NCBI GenBank assembly: GCA_012295275.1
Contig: CM022679.1
Span: 15,075,842-15,103,341, forward strand
Direction of reading: 5' to 3'
Source: Chrysomallon squamiferum
Taxonomy: Eukaryota > Mollusca > Gastropoda > Neomphalida > Peltospiridae
DNA length: 27,500 nucleotides
The notes below the pieces were generated by a model. That model worked only from the letters and a program-made list of their open reading frames with translations, had not been told where the DNA came from and searched no databases. Positions within the stretch are counted from its first letter, which is position 1. The number at the start of each line of letters is the position of its first letter. Both the position numbers and the translations under genes were made by a program. Below, in pieces: positions 1 through 11,300 of the stretch.

Positions 1-115
1 TGGCCTGATTATACATCTTATTATTCATTAGCTGACAAATATGTTTTGTCAGTTTTTAATTTGACACTCTCTTTTGACAGTATTTCTGTAATATTAAAAT
101 ATGAAGATAATGATC

Positions 116-215
<100 letters not shown>

Positions 216-538
216 TATACATTTAGACACATATACACACATATACATACCCATACCCCCATAAATGACAAGAAGGAACAATTTAAAGAGGGTTTTATGA
301 GTCGGTGTTACAGAAAGGTTTGACAGTTCGTTGATTTCAGGATCTCTCATTCTCAGTGTTTCGTCTAGTATACGCTAATATACACACTGGACTTTAGTTA
401 AGAATATTATTCAGTCCTGAGAAACAGGGATCTTGTTAGAAGACAGGTTGAAAACGGGTTTCAAAACCAGTTAGTAGTTGGGTTTTCTTTGGGTTGTCAT
501 TGGTGATTTGTGCTTTTTGAAACACATTTCTTAAAGAA

Positions 539-642
<104 letters not shown>

Positions 643-740
643 TATATACATCCACAGTTTCATGAACTTTTCTTCTAATTAAAATTCCCTTTAATGTATC
701 AAAAGTTTATGAAAAAAAAAAAAAAAATATCCTTCATCCT

Positions 741-1049
741 AAGAAGATTCCTCTTTCTCACGGATGAAGATGATGATGATGTTCAGTTGCAAAGTCAAAC
801 GGGCGTCTTTGCGTGTTTAAGCCACAACAACATGTTTTCGATGTGTATGAGTAACCGTGAATAAACTGTGGCAGAGATTAATTGCCGAATTTTACGAGCA
901 AGAACCAACGCATGAAACGAGTTCACGTCAAGCAACATTTGTCACGAATCAAACACTGCGCATGCTCGTGATTAAATTCCCAGGTGTGGTCAGGGCATAT
1001 AGATGAAGATAGGTACAAGAAAGCGACAGACAATAACGTACTTTGAAAG
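741..1049 (+). promoter_or_regulatory. Putative promoter / 5' UTR
   Basis: This stretch is clearly less AT-rich and less repetitive than its surroundings and ends at the start codon. It contains TGCGCATGC (957-965), similar to part of an NRF-1 type site, and a TATA-like CATATAG (996-1002) about 50 bases before the ATG. Either could be chance. An additional upstream non-coding exon cannot be excluded. Confidence 0.3.
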
Positions 1050-1119
1050 ATGAAGGTAACGGCTATAGGATTACGACTAGACTGTTATGTTGTGCTTTTT
1101 CTAGCACTTATTTGTAAAG
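1050..1119 (+). CDS. Exon 1: start codon and signal peptide
   Basis: Encodes residues 1-23: a short basic/polar head, then a hydrophobic core (VVLFLALIC at 14-22). The likely signal-peptidase site is V-A-A|D at residues 26-29, across the exon 1/2 junction. An in-frame TGA at 1044-1046 closes the frame just upstream, and A at -3 of the ATG suits initiation, so this start is well supported. The donor is AAAG|GTAAGT, phase 1. Confidence 0.8.
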
Positions 1120-1806
1120 GTAAGTTATTTCATTTTAATTGTTTGTTTGGGTTTTTTTTTTTTTTTTTTTATTTCTATTAAAATGTGCTTATTTCTTTTT
1201 CTTGATTTATGATTTCAAATGGTTTCTTCAAAATATATATATTGAAGAAACCTTTTGAATATATATATATTAGAATCTATGATACTGATCAATGTATGCA
1301 ATAGAATACCTTCTTTACTTTCATAGTGTTAAATTTTTTCAAAAGCCATAATATTTTTATGCTTGCTTAAAAATACCATATTGTGCCGTTGATAACTATA
1401 AATTTCTCTGTGGGCACTCAAAAGTTTAGTCATTCCTTTTTTCATATGCAGCACAAAATATTGATAATAACAATAACAACCACAAAAACAACAGCAACAG
1501 CACAGTAACAACAACGACAAAAGCAATAACTAAATAACTGGCAATATATATATATATATATATAATGTTTCATGTTAAAAAATGCTATTAATGTTTGATT
1601 ATTTCTTTTGACTTTGTTTGTAATTTTATGCCCTATGTGAGAAATGTTTTATTCGTCGTAAATGACGGGTTTCACCTCGACTCGGTGCGGTGTAAATTCG
1701 TTCTATGCGGCTTTCTTTAAGTGTGTCGTTGTAGACGATTCTTATATTTCCAGGTGTTCTTTATTTATTTATTTATTTATATATATATTGTCTTTCTTTC
1801 TTTTAC

Positions 1807-1852
<46 letters not shown>

Positions 1853-2006
1853 TGCTTGTTTTTTTTATTGTTGAAGCGTTTTATTAATTAATTATTTCAG
1901 ACGCACACGCACACATACATTCACGCACAAGAACATATACAAAAATGAATGTGGAATTTTTTTTTTTTTTTTAAATTAGTTAAAAAGATTTTTTATTTTG
2001 TTTTGT

Positions 2007-2046
<40 letters not shown>

Positions 2047-2356
2047 CCGCTCTGATGAATAATATATACTTAATATTCATATTTGATGCATCACAGAATA
2101 TTTACAGTAAAACTTGGGCTTTATTTTCATTGTTTTTGAATCTGCTTTGATTCAGATTTATGAGGCTGTTTCGTTTTAAATGCTGAGTTATAGAACATTT
2201 TTCTTAAAGGTGCAGATGAAAATTATAATTTTAAAGTATTCAATCGCAGATTAAATTTGTATAAAGATTTAGTACTCCATTTTGTTTTTCTTTAATTTTT
2301 TTTTTTTTAATTCATTAGAATTTCTACCATGAATTATTTATCAGTTATTTATTTTG

Positions 2357-2414
<58 letters not shown>

Positions 2415-4085
2415 TTTACTGTTTTTCTTTACTTTCAGTATTTATTTATTTATTTTATTATTTAATTTTATTTTATTTTATTCATTTTGTTTTATTTTGT
2501 TTTGTTTTGTTTTATTTTGTTTTTCTTGATAGTTCCGTTATTTATTTTATTTATTTATTTTTTTTTATTATTATTATTATTTCTGAAATTTATTTATTTT
2601 TGATGTTTTTGTTGTATGTTTACTCAAATATTTTATGATATATTTTACTTAACATTTCTTATTAAAGCAACTTATAAATCTTGCTGTGAAATCAGTAGCT
2701 AACGACAGAATATATTAACTTCAAGTTCACGACCAAATTCACGCAATAACGACAGAAATTTATAGAATGATATCTAAAAATAAACACCTCCATTTAAAAA
2801 CGCAGTCTATTAATTACCCACAATGCATCATGACGTCTGTTTCCATACTTGTGTGCCTGCGTCAGACGGCTGTAAATTACGAATACGTCTGAGCCAAGCT
2901 ACAGTCCTGCGGCAACGGCTGTGAATTAACGGATCTGTCACACTTGGTGACATTTTCATTGTAATATCACTGTTATGATGGATAGCCTCCACTTGATACA
3001 CTGAGTGTTTCAACAGTCATATTGACACATGAGAAACTTTAGTAATGTGCTCATTTTTTCTACAGTATTTCATGTATCAAAACATTGAGTAATTTATACG
3101 GTTTGATAGAATCAATCAAATATCAAAAAGACTTATGTGGTCTTGAAAGAAAACAATGTTTTTTTTTTTTTTTTTTTTTTTTGTTTGTTTTTTATCTTTA
3201 AAATATAAGAAATTTAATCATTCTTATCTACTTAAAATTGGATATCGGAATTAGTTTACAGATATCTTCAGAAAGATAATTTGGATATCAAAACCTTTAA
3301 TAATATTTTACCGGAATAATTCAGATAATAGAAACTTTCGTTCGTACATGTTGTTATATGTATATGCCTGATATAAGAAATTCAGCTGTCATAAGAGTTT
3401 TATTAAATATCAGAAAAGTTAATAATAATTCGCTAGAAATGTTCAGGTATTAGAAACCTTCGTTCGCACGTCAGTTATTTGTATACGTTATTAAAGTCAT
3501 TTGGATCTAAAAAGAGTCATTATGAATGCCAAAACTTTATAACAGATTCTTTATATCGTTACAGCAATTTAGATATCATATATTTTATTCGACACTATAG
3601 TGATTCAGATAAGAGACATATTTGCCCAGACCAGGGTGCTTGTTATAAAATGATTTTTCAGAATAGACTAAATCAGTGATACAGTCTGCACATTTCAGAT
3701 ACAGTTATATGACGCGAATTAATAGTTAAGTACCATTCAGATAATGAGAGAGGAAAGCCACAGCCGCTACTTCGTGAGTTACTGTTTTCAAACATCTCTG
3801 AGTCTTTTATGTGCATCATTCTATGGATAGGATGAGTTACTGTTTTCTGAAACATCAAAGGGTTTATGACTGTTTGTCATGTTTATCGAAACGAACGCTT
3901 AAGATTTCATATGTTCTTGAGTTCGATTAATCATTCGTAAGAATGTTTTCAGTATAGGATTAATGGACGTTTTAGGATGAAGTATATACTTATTTAGCAG
4001 GACTTTCCTTTTCTTTTCTTTTTTTTTTTTTTTTTTTTTTACGATTTCGGGCATTTTCCCTTCTTTCTTCATCATCATCATCATC

Positions 4086-4143
<58 letters not shown>

Positions 4144-5737
4144 CATTTTTGAATACTTCATAATTCTCGAGATTATTTACTCTGCTAACAATACAAGCCC
4201 TTTTATTTACATTTTTTAAAAAAATATAATAACAAAACAAAAATGAAAGTTGTAAAACGTTTTTCAATAATTTCCTTTTTAAAATAAAATAAAATGAAAG
4301 TAGAAAGTATTAGTAATAGTATATAAATAATAATAATAATAATAATAATAGTAATAATATTAAAAAAATATATTTATAATAATAATAATACAGAAATCCC
4401 TTTAGAATCTTTTATATTGATTTGTTTTCGCAACAAAACGTCATTTATTTGAAGATATATTAATCAAGAAATGTTTATTTGAGAGATTAATGAATGGTCG
4501 AAATTATTTATCACGGACCATCGCGTGCATATCCTTGGCAGCAGTGCTGTCGCCATGGTAACATTAAGAATGTCATTAAGAACGATTTCGGATAGTTTGA
4601 CATTGGTTTATATTTGTTGTGCCGATTGCCATGGATGTGCTAATGGTGTTTTCAAATATAATTTTCAAATATGTATTCATTGTTTTGCCGTTGTCATTTA
4701 ATACAGAAAGTGTTTTTCTAACGGTACTGAATAACTCAACGAGTGAGCCGAGAAGCCAATGCAAACACGTTAGTTAAAATAGTTATAGGACCAAACGTAA
4801 TTTTACGCTGTTTTACGTTGTGTGCTTAGATCAAATTATGCAACTTTGGAAACACTATGTTTACACTTCATTTTATTAACTTTCGTTTGTTGACAACCAG
4901 AAGGTCAATTAACAACAATTGTTTAGGGGCGAAAAATAATATTCTTTTCTTCTTATTCTTTTTTTTTTTTTTTTCTTTCTCTTTTTTATTTTTTTATTTC
5001 TATTCTTTTCTTTTCTTTTTTAATAATCATTACTTTCTTTCTTTCTTCTTTTCTTTTAAGATATTATTTTTAGCATTCAATACACTTATTGATTCTCTTA
5101 AGCTAATAGTTTCAATGGTTTTTGCCCAAGGCTGTTCGATCGTACTTTCGTTCGATGATGAATTTGAATGCTTTCAAAATATTTTATGTATGTTAAAAAT
5201 AATTAAGACATTCATAAATGACATTTCAAAAGGTTATCGCTACATTGATGTATCGTTTCTTAATATCTAGTGAAAGAACATCAATAAAAATAAATATCTA
5301 CAAATGAAAATAAAGTATGAAGTGTTTGCTAGAAATGGCCATGAGTTTGAAAAGCCGATAAACACATATTACAGTTCAGGGACGGATCCTAAATCCTGGG
5401 GATGCATGATCCTGATGGATGTTACTTTCGAAATTAAATTAGTTTGATTATATAGAAAAATATCAAAAGAAAAAAAAAGACATCTGGATGCAGGATCCGC
5501 GTAAACGTAATATTAAAACTATTTTCAAGGAAACAATGACAATAATTTTAATGTCTACATGAAGTTATAAGCCTTTTAGAGGATATATTGCATTCCAGAT
5601 TCTAACCTAACAATAATATCAGTAACAATTATTATTATTATTATTATTATTTATATTATTCATTCATTTATATATCATTTATCTATCAGTGTATATGTGT
5701 GTGTGTGTATATTTATATATAGATAGAGAGAGAGAGG

Positions 5738-5811
<74 letters not shown>

Positions 5812-6144
5812 TCTTTCATATTTCATGAAATTTTAATATGTACTTCAGGTTTTGTTGCTGCTGATGAAGATGATGTCGTCCCTGGTCAACGTAACAGAAA
5901 CGGCGACGACGACACGGACAGTCTGGACGGGCTAAACAGACAAAACAACAGACGTACCGGGAACGACTTCAATCTGTCGCTAATGTTGGAGACAATGGGA
6001 GGTGACGATTTGGGAAACATGTTCAGAGAAATGGGCAGAATGCTACCAAACATCTCTCTTGGCTCAAAACGTATGAAATAGTTTCAGACTGCTAACTGCG
6101 TCACATAACAATTCATTGGTTCAAAAAGAAAATTTGCAAAAACA

Positions 6145-6177
<33 letters not shown>

Positions 6178-6630
6178 GATAATCTAATATATCTCTTGTT
6201 TCAGTTTGTAAAACGTTTACTATTGTAACATATAGTAATAGTAGTTAACATGTATGATTTAGAAAAGTAACTGCCAATTATTATTACTTCTAATTACATT
6301 CCGTAGTTCAAAACATGTTACTGATTATGCGGGCACTTTTTTTTTTTTTTTAAATCTCTCTATGGGTGTTTGTGTGCGTGCGTGTGTGTTTGTATGTGTG
6401 TTGTGTGCCGGTTATGTCTGTGAATATCTTTATATGTGTCAAAATGTTTTATTTTGCTAAAATAACATTCTATACTTTCCCCATTGTTGCTATCTGTCTT
6501 CAGAATGTACTCATTCTGTATAGAAACTTTTTTTTTGTATCACTTTTTACCATGGACCACCCCATCTACGTGAGCATGTATACAGGAACATAGGTGGATG
6601 AGTGTCTATATCTGTTTATGTATCAATGTA

Positions 6631-6694
<64 letters not shown>

Positions 6695-8352
6695 TGTAGT
6701 ATGTACGTATGTATGTGTGAAAATGTATGTATGTATGTATGTACGTACGTAGGTATATATAGTTGCGCTAATGTACACATGTGATATATGGGTTTGTATG
6801 TTCAAAGAATGTTTTTCCTTTTTAGTTAATTTCCCTGCGTTACTTCAAAACAATTCTTGTTTCCAAAATCACGAGAAAATGAAAGAACTGTTCAGCGACA
6901 TATCAGGTATACTGACTCAGAGTGATGACAGCGGTGAAGCCAGCGACCTCATGAGTGACCCAGACGATTTGTTTGAAAAACTTTCAGTAAGTTCTACAAT
7001 ACATTTTCCTTTACATTATTTTGTTCTGTTTACGTTTAATATTAAATTTGTTAATTCATTCTTTTTCTTTCTTTCTTTCTTTTTTTTTTTTTTTTTTTTT
7101 TTTCAAGAATATTTAACACTTCTAAAATGTTTCATCAAAGTATTCGTACATTTTAATATAACTCTTTTGGACAAATGAATGAATGAATGTTACTAATATT
7201 GTATTTTATTTATTTATTTAAAAAATATTTACTTATTTCTTTTGTATATATTAATAATTTACGAATTCATTCTTTCATTTCAGGACACTTCGGCGCAGTG
7301 TATTATGGGTTCAATATCAAACAGGACCAAAATGACTATGTGCCAAAAGTTTTCTCGCAGGAAAGGTTCAAAGACTTTTGGAAAACTGATGACGTCCGGC
7401 GTCGACTGCGTGTCGGTTCTCCTGAGCAGTCGTTACAACAAGAGCCTCGATAAAGATGATGATGACGACGACGACGATGATGAGGTTGGTATGCAAATTG
7501 CTGATGAGGCCGGTTTGCAATAGCTTTTTATTTCTGCTTTAAGAACTTTATACTGTGATAGCCATTGTTTTTTTCGTTGATAACATTACTGATCTATAAG
7601 AGTTAATGATGGTGTATAAAACATTGTGAAACACAAATAATTACTCTGTGCGTGCGTGCGTGCGTGCGTGTGTGGCGAACTTTAATCGGTCAAAAGCGAA
7701 TAACATAAACAGACAGATATACAAAGAGACAGATTTATAGAGAGATAGAGGGATAGAAGAGACAAACAGACAGACAGATATTAAGTCAACCAATCAGCTA
7801 TTTCAAATCTTCTTACATTCGTTGAAAATTCTTTATATTTTGGTTCAAGGGACATAACTCACTAACAGTGTCCTATGCCAAGAAGACGTAAGGCTGTCAA
7901 CATTGATCTCCACTGACTTCTGCCAGCTTTTCCAGCAGTACCCAGTATCCTTTCATGTCCTTCTTTACTGTTCTCCTCCACTTTTTCTTTATGTGTTCCA
8001 CACGCATGATTTCTGTTCATATATTTATTATAGAATTAACTAGAGAAACGAGAGTGCACATTAGTTTTAAACCTATGGGTAGGAGCGTGAAACGAGATAT
8101 GTTCAATTCATTTCCTAACCATTCTCACTTATGTCATATTTTACAGTGTTAATTTTTTTCTTAACAGGACGAGCTTAGTCTGCATCAGCAGAAGTTGATT
8201 ATGCATCAGCTACGAAAACGACCTTTCAGGATGTGGACTATGTCAGATGTCGACAGTGCGTGGCAGCTGGCGCCAGATTACATAGACGATGACCTCATTA
8301 GTGAATTACCAGACGATCTCTTTGAATCTAGGTAAATTTTAATAGATTTAAA

Positions 8353-8391
<39 letters not shown>

Positions 8392-11300
8392 TTTTCATTT
8401 GAACTTCAAACATTATACTGAATAAAACTGAAAATGCGAAATAATGTAAGTGAAATCCATAAACTAAGGCGCGCGTGTCACTGGCAGTTTAGCGTTTATT
8501 TATTAGCAAAATAATAACTACTCTTTACAAATTAACACTAAGAATAGCGCCAGCTGAAATATTTGTTTATTTCAAGAATTGCTTGATTATCTGTTCGAAA
8601 ATAAAGTAAATAGAATTATTTCCATTCAACATAAGATTTATAACTACTCTGTCAGACTGGAATGAATAAACTGATATTCAGCTGCTGGGTGTCACACAAA
8701 AGAAAATCCATAAGATATAAATATGTTAATATATATTTAAAATTTAAATTAAATGTCAGCACGAAAATAAAATCACAGTTAGTTTTGGATGGAATAGTAA
8801 AAACGACCGTGTGCAGAGTTTTTCTTTGGCGTATACTAATAAGTTTGATATTTTTAAAACATAAAACATTGGAATAAATTAAGGAAATAATATGACAACT
8901 TCCCCCCCCCCAAAAAAAAAAGAAGAATGATGGATATAAAATTAAAAGAAGAAACGTATTATTTAAAAAAATTGTTATGGATATAAAATTACTATGGAAC
9001 AATAAATTTATATACAAATAGAACCAATAGAGAATTATGCAGTAACACATAGAAATTAAAAAATAATATGGAAATAGTATATAAATAAGTAGATTAATGT
9101 GAATTAATTATTCTAAGTAATACATAGTAGATTAATCTATATTTTTTTGTAAATACTATTACAGCATTGCCAAACTTGGTAGACTGATTGCAAAAGGCAG
9201 AGGGGCCATGACCTTACCCACTACACTGAGAAAGAGACTAACATCATTAAAACCGCCAAAACAACTTCGCGCAGACGACATAAGAAAACTTGGTCGTGGT
9301 TTTGCTGTTTTTGATGTAGATGACATTGATGAGATATCCAGCAATGAAGTAAGTTTCCTTAATAATAATATAATTAACACTAATTTACTTTTCAGTAAAT
9401 TACTTTTGTCAGAGGCCGTCAAGAGTTGTTTCCCCTCAAACACTTCAGCTTTGGCGTCTGCTTTTATTGACGGAACTAAGGCTACAAGATCATAATATTA
9501 AGCTTAAAAGTTTATTGGAAGCTATGGGAGCCTCTGTTTATTTCGCAGTTTTTGCTTTTTACAGTATATGGTAAGCAATCCCAATTCTTGCGTATTTTTA
9601 CGTTTGAAAAAAAAAAAATAATAAAAAATTAATAATACTAAATATAAAAAATATATAAAAAGACAGCAAGAACCCTACCGGGTCGACTTCGAATTAAACT
9701 TAAATTTTTAAGTAAAAGAATATTACGGTCAGCTTTATTTAATATTGACTAATGTTATTTTTAATTTTTGTTTTAGCTTTTCGAAGGTATTCTTGATGAC
9801 TTTGACCTTGAAGAAGACGATCCAAGAAGCCTTGCAATTGGTCGAATTATGCAACAAGGAAGAGATTTTTCTACTTTCAAGCCAAATGATCTTAAAAAGT
9901 ATATATATTTATTTATTTATTTAATCGCATATTTTCTTTCTTCAATTATTTCATTTTGAATATATTTTGACTTATTTATTTACTTTATTTATTCATTAAA
10001 TATTTATTTAATCATTCATTTTTTGTTTATTTATTTATTTATTCATCCATTTCAGACTTTTACCATTCCAGAAGGGCAATCCACAGTTTGCCAAGAAACT
10101 TAATCCTGATGTTTTGGCAGAAGCATTGTCACTGCTGTCTGACATGGACATAGGTGATGAGGTATTGTTACAAAAACAAATATTCTTATCTATTTCTTTA
10201 CTTTTATGATAAATAAGAAACTTTTCACAGGTTTATGAAATAAAGGTAACACATATCATCATTAAAAAAAGTTATACAAAACAACAAAAAAGCTTTAATT
10301 TTCAGTATTTGGCAACAGTTCAAATAAAAACTTGATTAAAAGACCATTGTCAAGAATCTAATAATGTTTTTAAATTTTTTTCGTATATATATTGTTTTTA
10401 AGATTCCATTATATAAGAGTAAAAAAAGAAAAATTAATGTTTCCAAAACTGTTTTTGAGTTTGTCTCCTGTTGCTCTTGGATTCATATATCATTGATCAA
10501 CAAAAAAAGGCTTGAAAAATCTTTTTTTTATATTTAAATCATTAATTTCTTATCATTATCTTCACAGCAGTGTTTTTAACTATTAAATTACATTCTCTTA
10601 ATATCAGATATCTAACACATTGCTAAAACTTTTGATCAGGCTGGAGTTCTTTGCCGAACTTTGAGAAGATCCCAGAAATTTGATGATGCAAACACTGTTT
10701 CAGCCACTGATCTACAGGCTTTGGGAAAAGTTCTGACAGGATGTGGTCAGTCATTTGTTAGCCAGCTACCAGCTCGAGCAGTTCAAAATGCACTGATGAC
10801 AATAAAAATGTTGGACTTTGATGATTCAGAGGTATGAAAATGTTTATATAGGGAAAGAAATGATGTCTTCTATAATGATATGTAAGAAATGTCATTCTCT
10901 CTCTCTCTCTCTCTCTCACATATTGCCATCACAGAATATTTAACTTTTTTAAAGAACTGTCAAAGTTATAAAATTATACTCTATCTAATTACATTTATTA
11001 TTATTTTCAGGCAAGAGATCTGTTAGAGAAATTGAATCTTGGAGAGGTAGGCAGTGTCATATTTTTATATATTTTCAAAATGAATTATGAAACATAATGG
11101 TATGTAAAGTTGTATTTGATATCAGTTAATGAATAATTTCTTTTTGATGAGATTATCTTGTTTTACTTATAAGCAGTTCTGAAATATATGTATATATTTT
11201 TTCATGTTTTTATATTATTTTCAGAATTAATTATGATACGCAATGGTATATGTATTTTACATCAGTTAATGAATAGTGTGTGTATGGTTTTTTTGATAAT

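Larger units (their letters stand above)
1120..5848 (+). other. Intron 1 (4.7 kb), repeat-filled
   Basis: Phase 1 intron with consensus donor GTAAGT and acceptor CTTCAG. It holds poly-T runs (1152-1170, 3159-3182, 4017-4040), (TTA)n, (GT)n, (TA)n and (CT)n arrays, TTTAT-rich stretches (2430-2600, 4960-5060), a hairpin, a minisatellite and a small inverted-repeat candidate. Less AT-rich patches at about 2815-3015 and 4500-4770 show no recognisable coding exon. Confidence 0.75.

Noticed and set aside
2329-2638. Open frames rich in Tyr-Ile and Phe-Leu
   Set aside because: They come from the TA array and TTTTA-rich DNA; no homologous pattern and no splice or start context.
3479-3858. Small frames over the minisatellite region on both strands
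   Set aside because: They overlap the degenerate 40-bp repeat and show no protein pattern.
4857-5270. 137-codon frame in intron 1
   Set aside because: Its middle is a T-rich low-complexity run encoding Phe/Leu; the rest has no recognisable domain and it lies inside the intron.
8652-9050. 132-codon minus-strand frame in intron 5
   Set aside because: Composition follows AT-rich DNA, it crosses an A/C homopolymer junction, and it has no domain.
9159-9443. Minus-strand frame over exon 6
   Set aside because: It is the antisense shadow of exon 6, whose plus-strand frame fits the spliced protein.
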